Shown: positions 23,185-32,008 of the stretch, one piece after another | How positions within the stretch are numbered: the first letter of the stretch is position 1 | How the letters are laid out: every line of letters begins with the position of its first letter | NCBI RefSeq assembly: GCF_028198145.1 | Contig: NZ_CP116338.1 | Location: 2,356,001-2,420,000 of the forward strand | Reading direction: 5' to 3' | DNA length: 64,000 nucleotides | DNA from: Microbacterium sp. nov. GSS16 | Lineage (GTDB): Bacteria > Actinomycetota > Actinomycetes > Actinomycetales > Microbacteriaceae | Notes under the pieces: generated by a model | What the model was told of the DNA's origin: nothing | The model's database searches: none | What the model saw: only the letters and a program-made list of their open reading frames with translations | Program-made: the position numbers and the translations under genes

Positions 23185-24264
23185 ATGAAGATTCACAGTC
23201 CCTTTCGCACCGCGCTGGTGGCGACGCTCGGCGTGGGGCTGGGGCTTCTGCTGCTCACCGGCGTGCAGACCCTGTCGACGGTCATCCTCTACATCGGCAC
23301 CGCCCTCTTCCTGAGTCTCGGACTCGACCCGCTCGTCACCTTCCTCGAGCGCCGCGGACTGCCCCGCTGGGCCGCCGTGCTGCTCACCATCCTCGCCGTG
23401 CTGGGCGTCTTCGCCGCGGTCGTGCTGATCGTGCTGCCGGTCGTGACCGATCAGATCACGCAGCTGGTGACACGCATCACCCCGCTTTTCGTGAACGGCG
23501 AGCAGACCGTGAGCGACATCAAGGCCTGGCTGGCGGACGCGTTCCCCGATCTCGAGGTGAACCTGGTCTTCGACTACATCGACAGCTGGATCACGTCGGA
23601 GGAGTGGACCAAGAACGTGACCCAGTGGAGCACCACGATCGGCGAAGGCGTGTGGGTCGTCGGCGGCGCCGTGCTGGCCGGGGCGTTCGGTGCGTTCATC
23701 GTGCTGATCCTCACGATCTACATGACCGCCTCGACACCGTCGCTCAAGCGCGCCGTCTATCAGCTCGTGCCGGCTTCCAGGCGCGAGCGCTTCATCGACA
23801 TCGCCGACCAGATCACCGATTCGGTCGGCCACTACGTCATGGGCCAGGTCACGCTCGGCGTGATCAACGGCATCCTGAGCATGGTCTTCCTGTCGATCAT
23901 CGACGCGCCGTTCACCGCGGTTCTCGCCGTGGTCGCCTTCTTCTTCTCGCTCATCCCGCTGGTCGGGACGCTGACCGGCTCGACGATCATCGTGCTCGCC
24001 TGCCTGCTGCCCGGGGTCGGATCGCCCGGGACGGCTCTGGCCGCCGCGATCTACTACCTGATCTACATGCAGGTCGAGGCCTATTTCATCGCACCCCGCA
24101 TCATGAGCCGCGCGGTGTCGGTTCCCGGAGCCGTGGTCGTCATCGCGGCGCTGTCCGGCGGCGCGCTGCTCGGGCTCCTCGGTGCGCTGATCGCCATCCC
24201 CGTCGCCGCGAGCGTGCTGATCATCTACCGGCAGGTGCTGATCCCCCGCATGAACGAGCGCTGA
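23185..24264 (+). CDS. AI-2E family transporter (TqsA/PerM-like permease)
   Basis: A 359-aa polytopic membrane protein of the AI-2E/UPF0118 family. About seven to eight hydrophobic helices can be seen: two near the N-terminus (LVATLGVGLGLLLLTG; STVILYIGTALFLSLG), one at 60-85, a long periplasmic-type amphipathic stretch (QITQLVTRITPLF ... SEEWTKNVTQW), then the C-terminal helices with the family-type GQVTLGVINGILS and FFFSLIPLVGTLTG. Family members export small solutes, including quorum signals or ions; the substrate here is unknown. ATG chosen for its Shine-Dalgarno. Convergent with the small zinc-ribbon gene, 15 bp apart. Confidence 0.88.
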   Translation: MKIHSPFRTALVATLGVGLGLLLLTGVQTLSTVILYIGTALFLSLGLDPLVTFLERRGLPRWAAVLLTILAVLGVFAAVVLIVLPVVTDQITQLVTRITPLFVNGEQTVSDIKAWLADAFPDLEVNLVFDYIDSWITSEEWTKNVTQWSTTIGEGVWVVGGAVLAGAFGAFIVLILTIYMTASTPSLKRAVYQLVPASRRERFIDIADQITDSVGHYVMGQVTLGVINGILSMVFLSIIDAPFTAVLAVVAFFFSLIPLVGTLTGSTIIVLACLLPGVGSPGTALAAAIYYLIYMQVEAYFIAPRIMSRAVSVPGAVVVIAALSGGALLGLLGALIAIPVAASVLIIYRQVLIPRMNER

Positions 24265-24279
24265 GCGGGGCCGGCGCAT

Positions 24280-24567
24280 TCAGGCGATGCGCCAGCAGTG
24301 CGAATGCCAGTGGCGCCGGGCGGCGAGATCCGCGCTCTCGCCCATCACGCCGTCCGCGCGCCAGACGACGACGTGCGCCGTCCCTGGCGCGACCATACCC
24401 GCGCAGCCGGGGCACCGGTACTCCTTGACAGCCTTCACCGCTGAGATCGGCTGGACGACCCAGTCCCGACCCCGTCTGGTCTCGGTGCGCTTCCACCCGG
24501 CCAGGAGCCGGTCGAAAGACTCATCGGACGCGGAGCGCTCAGGTCTGCGTCGACGGGAGCGTGGCAT
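24280..24567 (-). CDS. small CxxC/HxxC putative zinc-binding protein
   Basis: A 95-aa basic protein of unknown function. The N-terminus is Arg-rich (PRSRRRRPERS); the middle carries CPGCAGMVAPGT and the C-terminus RRHWHSHCWR, so two Cys plus His/Cys could bind one metal. Similar short proteins are common in actinobacteria and are sometimes labelled ATP/GTP-binding without evidence. It starts 9 bp after the stop of the muramidase-like gene and is probably co-transcribed with it. Confidence 0.65.
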   Translation of the reverse strand: MPRSRRRRPERSASDESFDRLLAGWKRTETRRGRDWVVQPISAVKAVKEYRCPGCAGMVAPGTAHVVVWRADGVMGESADLAARRHWHSHCWRIA

Positions 24568-24576
24568 GCCGCCTGC

Positions 24577-25254
24577 TCACCACCAGTGGTTGCGGGTCCA
24601 GAAGTTGTACGCGCCGGCCCAGCTTCCGTAGCGCCCCACGGCGTAGCCGTTGCCCCAGCGGAGGTTGTCCACCGGGTCGTATCCATTGCCGGGGACCTTG
24701 CTGCAGGGAAGCGCCTGGACGAGTCCGCACGCGCCCGACGACTTGTTCGTCGCGTTCGGATTCCAGCCGCTCTCCTTGGAGACGATGTAGTCGACATACG
24801 GCCAGTCGCTGCCGGCGATGCCGGCGGCCGCCATCCACTCCTCCTTCGAGCCGCCACCTGTATAGCGCGGCGGCTGGGCAGGTGCGCTGCTCTTCGGAGC
24901 GGCTGCCGCCTTCGCGACCGGCGCAGGTGCGGGCGGCGGGGTCGGCTTCGGCTTGACGTAGACCTCGAAGCCGTTGCGGGCCACGGGAGCGATGTCTGCG
25001 CCCTCGACCGAGACCGTGATGCTCTGCGTGTCGGCGGCCGCCAGCGAGAACGCCGTCACGGGCGTCTCGGTCGGCTCGGGATCGGCGACGGCGACACCGC
25101 TCGGCGCCATCATGGCCGCCGAGATGCCGACGACGGCGAGACCGGCCAGCACAGCGCTGACGCGATGACGCGTCTTGTTCTTCTTCATCGCACGCGATGC
25201 GTTCGGGCGCGGCGCGTTCGAGATCAATTCGTTATCGGGAGTCACGATGGCCAT
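24577..25254 (-). CDS. secreted lytic transglycosylase-like / Rpf-like cell wall protein
   Basis: A 225-aa exported protein. A charged N-terminus of about 28 residues precedes a hydrophobic signal segment (VSAVLAGLAVVGISAAMMA) and a likely cleavage after AVADP. A Thr/Val-rich beta segment (SITVSVEGADIAPV) and a Pro/Ala linker lead to a lysozyme-like domain with the probable catalytic Glu in VSKESGWNPNA, then SSGACGLVQALPCSKVPG and a W-rich end (FWTRNHWW). It should cut peptidoglycan glycan strands. TAGACT lies 1 nt before the ATG at 25254, so transcription may start inside the first codons and translation at the GTG at 25245; this start is uncertain. Confidence 0.8.
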   Translation of the reverse strand: MAIVTPDNELISNAPRPNASRAMKKNKTRHRVSAVLAGLAVVGISAAMMAPSGVAVADPEPTETPVTAFSLAAADTQSITVSVEGADIAPVARNGFEVYVKPKPTPPPAPAPVAKAAAAPKSSAPAQPPRYTGGGSKEEWMAAAGIAGSDWPYVDYIVSKESGWNPNATNKSSGACGLVQALPCSKVPGNGYDPVDNLRWGNGYAVGRYGSWAGAYNFWTRNHWW

Positions 25255-25305
25255 CAGTCTACGCACACCTCGGCTCCACATCCATGAGAACTCACCGAGA
25301 ACACC

Positions 25306-25893
25306 TCATCGCACGGAGAGGATGACTTCCACCGTCGCGTCGAGGAGGGCATCCACCTGCTCCTCCCGATAGCCGCCGCGCTGCATTCGGAAGGCGGCGC
25401 CGCGGACCTGCTCGACGTCGAGCGGCTCACCGTCGCGCAGGAATGCCGCGATGCGGTCGCCGACGTGGTCCACCTCGTCCACCCGGTAGCCGAAGGTGAG
25501 GATGGTCGTGCGCGCGAACCGCTTCCTGCGCGGCCTGCTGAGGTGATCGAGCACCCGCTGGGCGTCCTCGCGAGCCTGGGCGACCCAGGCGTCGACGCCG
25601 ACGCTGCTGATCGCCCGCTCGCGGGCGCGCTGCGCGAACGCATCCTCCACCCGCGCGAGCGCGGCATCGACATCGGCGATCACATAGCCTCCCCTGACGA
25701 GAGGGAAGGATGCGGCCCGCACGTCGTCGGCGCCGAAGTCGGCGCGCGACTCCTCGAACGCCGCGCGGGCGGAGTCGAGGAAGCTGTCGACCGCCGCTCG
25801 ATGGTATCCGCGATGGCGTCCCGTGGTGAGCGGGAATGCGGGCGGCGTCTCGTCACGCGACGACACGAGCGTCTCGAGGTCGGAATCAGTCAT
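25306..25893 (-). CDS. DivIVA-motif repeat protein
   Basis: A 195-aa cytoplasmic protein built from four short copies of the DivIVA N-terminal motif, GY-x(4)-VD-x(2)-L/F: GYHRAAVDSFL (about residue 29), GYVIADVDAAL (68), GYRVDEVDHV (137) and GYREEQVDALL (173). DivIVA/Wag31 uses this motif to bind membranes at poles and septa; here there is no long coiled coil, so it is not the classical DivIVA. The ATG shares a base with the cdsA stop (TGATG), so it is translated with the phospholipid enzyme. A function in polar growth or membrane organisation is inference. Confidence 0.75.
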   Translation of the reverse strand: MTDSDLETLVSSRDETPPAFPLTTGRHRGYHRAAVDSFLDSARAAFEESRADFGADDVRAASFPLVRGGYVIADVDAALARVEDAFAQRARERAISSVGVDAWVAQAREDAQRVLDHLSRPRRKRFARTTILTFGYRVDEVDHVGDRIAAFLRDGEPLDVEQVRGAAFRMQRGGYREEQVDALLDATVEVILSVR

Positions 25894-27050
25894 CAGGATC
25901 CGATCAGAGGGGTGAGCAGGTAGTACAGCGCGAGAGCGGGAACGGTCGACGGAAGGATGCTGTCGAGACGGTCGAGCAGACCGCCGTGCCCCGGCAGCCA
26001 CGAGCTCATGTCCTTGATGCCGAGGTCGCGCTTGAGCATCGATTCGCCCAGGTCCCCGAGCGTGGCGCAGATGAGGATCGCGGCGCCGAAGATCAGACCG
26101 CACCACCACGGGAGCTGAAGCAGGAAGATCGCGAGCAGCACGCCCACGGCGAGCGACCCGACGACCGCACCGCCGAAACCCTCCCAGGTCTTCTTCGGAC
26201 TGATTCGCGGAGCCATGGGGTGCCTGCCGAGCGCGAGACCCGCGGCGTAGGCGCACGTGTCGGCGGCGACCGCGACGGCGATGAAGCCGAGCACCCACCA
26301 CTCCCCGCTCTCCCGGCTCAGCAGCATGAGGGCCACCGAGGTCAGGAAGGGCACGTAGACCTGCACGAAGGCGCCGACGACGACGTCTGCGAGCACGGCG
26401 CCGTACGTTCGGCCGTCTGCCGCGATCATCTGCCCGATCATCCGCCAGACGCTGACGAACGCGACCGCAGCGATGAGCACAACCCAGCTCAGCCACAGCG
26501 CGGCGAACGGTCCGGTCAGCAGCACGGCCGCGCCCGCGATGAGCTGCGGGGCGATGTCGACGCGACGGCCTCCTGCTCGAAGCGCACGGGAGAGCTCGTA
26601 GGTGCCGAGCAGTCCGGCCGCGATCGCGATCGGCAGGAACAGCCATTTGATGAACAGCAGCGAGGCGATCAGCACGGCGCCGAATGCGACGCCGATCAGG
26701 ATGGCCACGATCAGATCGCGTCCGGTGCGCTGCTTGATCCGCTCGTTGGCCTGATCGAACTGCTCACGAGCCTGCGTGACGTGCGACTCGAACTCATCGC
26801 GTCTGGCACGCCACTGCTCGCGCAGGGCGTGGGACTCCGCGCCCTCCCCGACCGGCAGGGGAGGACGAGGAGGGATGCGCCCGGTGTCGAACGCCGGGAA
26901 CGCCGCATCCGACAAGGGCCGCCCCGGATCGGACGCACCGCCGCTTCGATCGCCGGAGGCCGGGCGCGGCGAAGCCTCGCCGTCAGAGGGCCCCTGCCGG
27001 GCTTCTCGACGGGTCAGCGGCTGTTCGCCGGGATCGCTGTCGCCTGACAT
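25893..27050 (-). CDS. cdsA: phosphatidate cytidylyltransferase (CDP-diacylglycerol synthase)
   Basis: A 385-aa integral membrane enzyme making CDP-diacylglycerol from phosphatidate and CTP, the branch point to all phospholipids. The first 115 residues are hydrophilic and Pro/Arg-rich, longer than in E. coli CdsA, with a predicted coiled stretch (REQWRARRDEFESHVTQARE). About eight helices follow, with ISPKKTWEGFGGAVVG and the C-terminal signature KRDLGIKDMSSWLPGHGG LLDRLDS. It starts 3 bp after the frr stop, giving the order pyrH-frr-cdsA that is widespread in bacteria. Confidence 0.95.
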   Translation of the reverse strand: MSGDSDPGEQPLTRREARQGPSDGEASPRPASGDRSGGASDPGRPLSDAAFPAFDTGRIPPRPPLPVGEGAESHALREQWRARRDEFESHVTQAREQFDQANERIKQRTGRDLIVAILIGVAFGAVLIASLLFIKWLFLPIAIAAGLLGTYELSRALRAGGRRVDIAPQLIAGAAVLLTGPFAALWLSWVVLIAAVAFVSVWRMIGQMIAADGRTYGAVLADVVVGAFVQVYVPFLTSVALMLLSRESGEWWVLGFIAVAVAADTCAYAAGLALGRHPMAPRISPKKTWEGFGGAVVGSLAVGVLLAIFLLQLPWWCGLIFGAAILICATLGDLGESMLKRDLGIKDMSSWLPGHGGLLDRLDSILPSTVPALALYYLLTPLIGS

Positions 27051-27053
27051 GCC

Positions 27054-27608
27054 TCAGACCTCGAGCAGCTCTGCCTCTTTGCGCTTGAGCGCGTCATCGA
27101 TGGCGTCGACGTACTGGCGGGTTAGCGCGTCGAGGTCCTTCTCCCCGCGAGCGATCTCATCCTCGCCGACCTCGTTCTTCAGAGCGTCGAGCTGATCCTT
27201 GGCCTTGCGACGGATGCCGCGCACCTGCACCTTGGCATCCTCGCCCTTCGAGCGCACGAGCTTGACGTACTCCTTGCGCCGTTCCTCGGTCAGCTCGGGC
27301 ATCGTCACGCGGACGATGTTGCCGTCGTTCGTAGGGTTGGCGCCGAGGTTGGGCATGTCGCGAATGGCCTGCTCGATCGCCTTCAGCGCGCTCTTGTCGT
27401 ACGGGGTGACGATCAGAGTGCGCGCCTCCGGATTCGCCATCGACGCCAGCTGCGCGATCGGCGTCGGCGAGCCGTAGTAGTCGACCATCAGCTTCTGGAA
27501 GAGCTGGGGGTTCGCGCGCCCGGTGCGGACGGTGGCGAAGTCCTCCTTGGCGGCGTCGACCGCGCGGGTCATGCGTGCGGTGGTATCTGCGAGGACGTCC
27601 GCGATCAC
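27054..27608 (-). CDS. frr: ribosome recycling factor
   Basis: A 184-aa protein that with EF-G splits the post-termination ribosome. Family hallmarks include [28 protein letters not shown], and [16 protein letters not shown]. Normal length. The GTG at 27608 has an AAGGAG Shine-Dalgarno 7 nt upstream; a TAGAAT hexamer at 27639-27644 could give a local promoter in addition to read-through from pyrH. Confidence 0.97.
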   Translation of the reverse strand: MIADVLADTTARMTRAVDAAKEDFATVRTGRANPQLFQKLMVDYYGSPTPIAQLASMANPEARTLIVTPYDKSALKAIEQAIRDMPNLGANPTNDGNIVRVTMPELTEERRKEYVKLVRSKGEDAKVQVRGIRRKAKDQLDALKNEVGEDEIARGEKDLDALTRQYVDAIDDALKRKEAELLEV

Positions 27609-27682
27609 GGGTGCTCCTTAGGTCGTGGTTTTCGAACGATTCTATCCGGCGATGTGCCGCAGAACCCTGAGTGACGAGGCGG

Positions 27683-28399
27683 TCAGGGCGTGACGAGCGT
27701 GCCGATCGGCTCGCCGAGCAGCGCCTTCGTGACGTTGCCTGCCGGCTCCATCCCGAACACGCGCATATCCATGTTGTTGTCCATGCAGAGGCTGAACGCG
27801 GTCGAGTCGACGACCTTGAGACCGCGCTGCAGAGCATCGCGATAGGTGACGCGCTCGATGCGCTCGGCGCTGGCATCCTTGTTCGGATCGGCAGTGTAGA
27901 TGGCGTCGACGCCGTTCTTCGCGACCAGCACCTCATCCGCGCCGATCTCGAGGGCGCGCTGGGCGGCGACGGTGTCGGTGGAGAAGTACGGCAGGCCCGC
28001 GCCGGCGCCGAAGATGATCACACGCCCCTTCTCCATGTGACGCTCTGCACGCAGCGGGATGTAGGGTTCGGCGACCTGCGTCATCGAGATGGCCGACTGC
28101 ACGCGGGTTGCGGCCCCGGCCTGCTCGAGGAAGTCCTGCAGCGCCAGGGCGTTCATGACGGTGCCGAGCATGCCCATGTAGTCGGCACGGCCGCGGTCCA
28201 TGCCACGCTGGCTGAGCTCGGCACCCCGGAAGAAGTTGCCGCCGCCGACGACGATGGCGATCTCGACACGATCCACGGCTGCCGCGATGTCGCGCGCGAT
28301 CTGACTGACGATGTCGGGGTTGACGCCGAGCTGGCCTCCGCCGAACGCTTCGCCGGAGAGCTTCAGGAGGACGCGCCGGCGTCCGGTGCCTTCGGTCAT
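27683..28399 (-). CDS. pyrH: UMP kinase
   Basis: A 238-aa amino-acid-kinase-fold enzyme phosphorylating UMP to UDP. Motifs: [11 protein letters not shown] (residues 10-20), [11 protein letters not shown], the [16 protein letters not shown] segment and [10 protein letters not shown] near the C-terminus. The ATG at 28399 is preceded by a GAGAGGA Shine-Dalgarno and matches the family start. It is separated from tsf by a strong hairpin, so its expression probably needs its own promoter or partial read-through. Confidence 0.97.
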   Translation of the reverse strand: MTEGTGRRRVLLKLSGEAFGGGQLGVNPDIVSQIARDIAAAVDRVEIAIVVGGGNFFRGAELSQRGMDRGRADYMGMLGTVMNALALQDFLEQAGAATRVQSAISMTQVAEPYIPLRAERHMEKGRVIIFGAGAGLPYFSTDTVAAQRALEIGADEVLVAKNGVDAIYTADPNKDASAERIERVTYRDALQRGLKVVDSTAFSLCMDNNMDMRVFGMEPAGNVTKALLGEPIGTLVTP

Positions 28400-28450
28400 G
28401 GATGGGTTCCTCTCGTCCCGATTCAAGATAGTGCCTTCTGGGCATGAAGA

Positions 28451-28481
28451 AGGGGGTTCGGATCTCGGATCCGAACCCCCT
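28451..28481 (-). terminator. terminator after rpsB-tsf
   Basis: Perfect 13-bp stem (28451-28463 with 28469-28481) and 5-nt loop, 8 bp beyond the tsf stop and 51 bp before the pyrH start. Confidence 0.8.
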
Positions 28482-28489
28482 GGGAACTG

Positions 28490-29317
28490 TTACGCGCCGA
28501 CCTTGAAGCGCGCGAAGTCGGTCACGGTGATGCCGGCATCCTTCGCGACCTGGGCCACGGACAGCTTGTTGTCCTTCGCGTAGTCCTGCTCGAGAAGCGC
28601 GACCTGCTTGAAGTACGCGGTGACGCGACCCTCGACGATCTTCGGCAGCGCGGCCTCGGGCTTGCCCTCGTTGCGGGAGATCTCGGTGACGATCTCGCGC
28701 TCCTTCTCGACCTCGGCGGCCGGGACGTCCTCACGGGAGAGGTACGAGGGGTTCGCGAACGAGATGTGCTGCGCGATGCTGCGAGCGGTCTCGGCGTCGG
28801 AGCCGCTGTAGGCGACGACGACACCGATCTGCGGGGGCAGGTCCTTGCTGGTGCGGTGCAGGTAGACCGAGACGGCGTCACCGGTGACGGTGCGCACGCG
28901 ACGCAGTTCGACCTTCTCGCCGATGATGGCGGCCTCGTCCGAGATCAGCTGCTCGACGGTCTGCTCGCCGGCCGGAGCGGCGAGGGCTGCCTCGACCGAA
29001 TCGGCGGCGACGGCCGCGACGGCGTCGGCGACCTTCTCGGCGAGCGTGATGAACCGCTCGTTCTTCGCGACGAAGTCGGTCTCGCAGGCGAGCTCGATCA
29101 GCGTCACAGCGCCGTCGGCCTCGCGAGCGACGACGAGGCCCTCGCTCGTGGAGCGGTCGGCGCGCTTCGCGTTGCCCTTCGCGCCCTTGAGGCGAAGGAT
29201 CTCGGTCGCCTTCTCGACGTCTCCGTCAGCCTCCTCGAGCGCCTTCTTGGTGTCGACCATTCCGGTGCCGAGCTGCTCGCGCAGCGCCTTGATGTCGGCG
29301 ATGGTGAAGTTGGCCAT
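28490..29317 (-). CDS. tsf: elongation factor Ts
   Basis: A 275-aa nucleotide exchange factor that regenerates EF-Tu-GTP. The UBA-like N-terminus contains ALREQLGTGMVDTKKAL, and the core has LIELACETDFVAKNERF. The C-terminal part ends VTDFARFKVGA. AAGGAG lies 9 nt before the ATG. It follows rpsB by 43 bp in the classic rpsB-tsf operon and ends at a terminator. Confidence 0.98.
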   Translation of the reverse strand: MANFTIADIKALREQLGTGMVDTKKALEEADGDVEKATEILRLKGAKGNAKRADRSTSEGLVVAREADGAVTLIELACETDFVAKNERFITLAEKVADAVAAVAADSVEAALAAPAGEQTVEQLISDEAAIIGEKVELRRVRTVTGDAVSVYLHRTSKDLPPQIGVVVAYSGSDAETARSIAQHISFANPSYLSREDVPAAEVEKEREIVTEISRNEGKPEAALPKIVEGRVTAYFKQVALLEQDYAKDNKLSVAQVAKDAGITVTDFARFKVGA

Positions 29318-29360
29318 GTGTGGTGGCTCCTTGCTTCGTATCTGAACGTGTGGGGGTGAC

Positions 29361-30236
29361 TTACTTGGCGTCTGCCTCGGCCGGAGCCTCAGCTGCCTCG
29401 TCCGGTGCCTCGGTGGCTGCCTCAGCCGGTGCCTCGGTGGCTGCCTCAGCCGGTGCCTCGGTGGTTGCCTCAGCCGGCGCCTCGCCGCCCTCGAGCAGCT
29501 CGCGCTCCCACTCGGCGAGCGGCTCAGCGTCGCCGGCGTCGGGGTTGTGCTTCTGCTGCAGGCCCTCGGCGGCGGCGTCGGCGATGATGCGCGTCAGCAG
29601 CGAGACCGAGCGGATCGCGTCGTCGTTGCCGGGGATCGGGTACTGGAAGTCGTCGGGGTCGGCGTTGGTGTCGAGGATGCCGATCACCGGGATGCCGAGC
29701 TTCTTGGCCTCGTCGATGGCGAGGTGCTCGCGCTTGGCGTCGACGACCCAGAGGGCAGACGGGGTCTTCGACAGGTTCCGGATGCCGCCGAGCGACTTGT
29801 GCAGCTTGTCGAGCTCGCGCTTCTTGAGCAGCAGCTCCTTCTTGGTGAAGCCGGAGGCTGCGGGGTTGTCGTAGTCGAGCTCCTCGAGCTCCTTCATGCG
29901 GGCGAGACGCTTCGCGATGGTGGAGAAGTTGGTGAGGAGGCCACCCAGCCAGCGCTGGTTGACGTAGGGCTGGCCGACGCGGTCGGCCTGCTCGGCGAGG
30001 ATCTCCTGCGCCTGCTTCTTGGTGCCGACGAAGAGGATGGTGCCGCCGCGGGCGACGGTCTCCTTGACGAAGTCGTACGCCTGGTCGATGTACGACAGCG
30101 ACTGCTGCAGGTCGATGATGTGGATGCCCGAGCGCTCGGTCAGGATGAAGCGCTTCACCTTCGGGTTCCACCGGCGGGTCTGGTGTCCGAAGTGCACGCC
30201 GCTGTCGAGCAGCTGGCGGATGGTGACCACAGCCAT
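29361..30236 (-). CDS. rpsB: 30S ribosomal protein S2
   Basis: A 291-aa S2. It begins [20 protein letters not shown] and contains [28 protein letters not shown] and [11 protein letters not shown]. The last 45 residues are an Ala/Pro/Glu/Thr repeat (APAEAATE units) encoded by a 24-bp tandem repeat, beyond the conserved fold. Shine-Dalgarno AAGGAG precedes the ATG. Start rejected further upstream because the leader region is non-coding in style. Confidence 0.98.
   Translation of the reverse strand: MAVVTIRQLLDSGVHFGHQTRRWNPKVKRFILTERSGIHIIDLQQSLSYIDQAYDFVKETVARGGTILFVGTKKQAQEILAEQADRVGQPYVNQRWLGGLLTNFSTIAKRLARMKELEELDYDNPAASGFTKKELLLKKRELDKLHKSLGGIRNLSKTPSALWVVDAKREHLAIDEAKKLGIPVIGILDTNADPDDFQYPIPGNDDAIRSVSLLTRIIADAAAEGLQQKHNPDAGDAEPLAEWERELLEGGEAPAEATTEAPAEAATEAPAEAATEAPDEAAEAPAEADAK
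29402..29477 (-). repeat. 24-bp tandem repeat encoding the S2 C-terminal tail
   Basis: Three near-identical 24-bp units (from 29402, 29426 and 29450) plus a partial one, read on the minus strand as TEAPAEAA. Acidic, disordered tail beyond the S2 core. Confidence 0.8.
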
Positions 30237-30422
30237 GGTCGTCTCCTTGTTCTGACGCTGTCGCGTCGTTGAGGTTGTTCTCGCCGATCGATCGACCGGC
30301 AGTCCTGGTGCCCGGCACACGCCCGCCCGCTCGAAGAGCGGGACCTGTGGGAATGGATGCCACGACCTGAGTCGCTGTGGGCACGCGTAGTCACCTCGAT
30401 TTCGAGGTGCTCTCCCAGTGTA
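30237..30422 (-). promoter_or_regulatory. rpsB promoter and structured leader
   Basis: TACACT at 30417-30422 (minus strand) is a good -10; the -35 is poor. Right after the expected transcript start lies an 8-bp hairpin (CACCTCGA 30392-30399 with TCGAGGTG 30402-30409). The leader to rpsB is about 170 nt with no gene in it, which is consistent with the autogenous S2 leaders known in other bacteria. The rest of the 297-bp gap up to 30533 shows nothing else I can identify. Confidence 0.45.
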
Positions 30423-30533
30423 CAGGATCGGGCTCCGCCTAAACGCCCTGCACAGCGGCGCGAGTCGGCCGCTTGTCCCCCGTACGCGGGGTCCCGCCGC
30501 GCGCGACGGCGCTCGATGCGCGAGGGTGAGACG

Positions 30534-31025
30534 ATGCGCGCCCGCTTCATCGCCGTCGTCCTCTCGCTCCTCGTGTCCCTCGGCGGCGCGAGTGCTGCCG
30601 CCGAGGACGAAGGGACGTGGCGATGGCCCGTCGACGGTGCCCGTGCGGTGGTCGAGCCGTTCCGCGCTCCCGCGCATGATTACGGCCCGGGACACCGTGG
30701 GATGGATGTCGCGGCCGGCACCCATGCACTCGTCGTGGCGCCCGCGCCCGGCGTGGTGGCGTTCCGAGGCACTGTCGTCGATCGTCCCCTGATCACGATC
30801 GACCACGGTGGCGGTCGCGTGAGCACGTGGGAACCGGTGTCATCGGCGCTGTCGCCCGGCGACGCCATCGGCACCGGGGACCCCCTCGGGACGGTCGCCG
30901 AGGGCGGCCACGCGGCGCGCGGCACGCTGCATGTCGGAGTGCGACTCGAGGGGAGCTACATCAACCCCCTGCCCCTGTTCGGGGAGGTTCCGCGGGCGAT
31001 CCTGCTGCCCTGCTGCGAGGGGTGA
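30534..31025 (+). CDS. M23 (LytM) family peptidase-like secreted protein, probably degenerate
   Basis: A 163-aa exported protein: signal peptide 1-22 ([18 protein letters not shown]), then a single LytM domain. The zinc ligands His54 and Asp58 (HRGMD) and His133 are present, but the two catalytic histidines of active LytM enzymes are missing: the Y-x-H-L site reads TWEPV (98-102) and the H-x-H site reads TLHVGV (131-136). It may bind rather than cut peptidoglycan, like amidase activators. ATG 30534 has GAGGGTGAG just upstream; an ATG six codons earlier is the alternative. Convergent with xerC. Confidence 0.8.
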   Translation: MRARFIAVVLSLLVSLGGASAAAEDEGTWRWPVDGARAVVEPFRAPAHDYGPGHRGMDVAAGTHALVVAPAPGVVAFRGTVVDRPLITIDHGGGRVSTWEPVSSALSPGDAIGTGDPLGTVAEGGHAARGTLHVGVRLEGSYINPLPLFGEVPRAILLPCCEG

Positions 31026-31048
31026 CGCGCACGCCGGACGCCGGCGGT

Positions 31049-31951
31049 TCAGGCCCGCGGATGGGCGAGGCGATACCCGGCGAGCAGACGCTCGGCCGAG
31101 ACGTGCGTGTAGATCTGGGTCGTGCCGAGACTCGCGTGCCCGAGGATCTCCTGCACGGCGCGCAGATCTGCACCGCCGTCGAGCAGGTGCGTGGCGGCTG
31201 AGTGCCGGAGAGCATGCGGACCGACATGCTCGGCACCGACGATCGGGCTGAGCACGCGGGCGACGAGCGCATAGACGGTCCGGGGGCCGATTCGCGCTCC
31301 CCGCGCACCGAGGAGCAGCGCGGGCGTGGTGTGCTCGGCGCGGGCGATCAGCGCCGGGCGCCCTCTGCTCAGATACGCACCGATGGCGTCGGCGGCGGGA
31401 GCGCCGAACGGGACCACCCGCTCCTTGGCGCCCTTGCCCAGCACGCGCACCGTGCGACGGTGCAGGTCGACGTCGTCGACGTCGACGCCGCACAGCTCCG
31501 AGACGCGCATGCCGCTGCCGTACAGCACCTCCAGGATCGCGTGGTCTCGCATCGCGATCGGATCACCTGATGCCGCGGCGGCGCGATGCTGGTCGAGCAG
31601 GTCGCGCATGCCGTCCTGGGAGGCGACGACGGGAAGCGTCTTGCCGCGTTTCGGCGTCAGCAGGCGAAGGCTGGGGTCGGCGGCGATGAGCTCGCTCTCG
31701 TGCGCCCAGCCGAAGAACGAACGTGCGGCCGCTGCGCGCCGCGCGAGAGTCGAGCGTGCGTCCCCCCGCTGTGTGGCCCGCCAGAGCCACTCGCGCAGCA
31801 TCTCGAGGTCGATCTCGCGCACGTCGGCGTCAGCGACGACGGCGCCGAGGTCGGCGAGGTCGGAACGGTAGGCGCGCACGGTCGCGGGCGAGAGCCGGCG
31901 CACCCGGTCCAGGTACGACGTGAAGGATGTCACCGCGTCCGCATACCTCAC
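31049..31951 (-). CDS. xerC: site-specific tyrosine recombinase XerC/D
   Basis: A 300-aa tyrosine recombinase, expected to resolve chromosome dimers at dif. The N-terminal SAM-like DNA-binding domain (RRLSPATVRAYRSDLADL) precedes the catalytic domain with Arg in GSGMRVSELCGV, Lys in GKGAKERVVPFG, His-x-x-Arg in HALRHSAATHLLDGG, His in LGHASLGTTQ and the nucleophile Tyr in IYTHVS. All are intact. GTG 31951 follows CATCCT by 6 nt and gives normal length; a GTG at 31987 is an alternative. No integrase-type mobile element flanks it. It is downstream of the dprA cluster but separated by a repeat-rich gap. Confidence 0.9.
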   Translation of the reverse strand: MRYADAVTSFTSYLDRVRRLSPATVRAYRSDLADLGAVVADADVREIDLEMLREWLWRATQRGDARSTLARRAAAARSFFGWAHESELIAADPSLRLLTPKRGKTLPVVASQDGMRDLLDQHRAAAASGDPIAMRDHAILEVLYGSGMRVSELCGVDVDDVDLHRRTVRVLGKGAKERVVPFGAPAADAIGAYLSRGRPALIARAEHTTPALLLGARGARIGPRTVYALVARVLSPIVGAEHVGPHALRHSAATHLLDGGADLRAVQEILGHASLGTTQIYTHVSAERLLAGYRLAHPRA

Positions 31952-32008
31952 CTCTCCAGGATGCCGCTCCCCCGCCGCTTCCTGCACGGGCGCGCCGGGA
32001 GAACGCCC

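Noticed and set aside
31049..31951. xerC as phage or element integrase
   Set aside because: Full XerC/D signature, chromosomal neighbours, no attachment site, excisionase or cargo.
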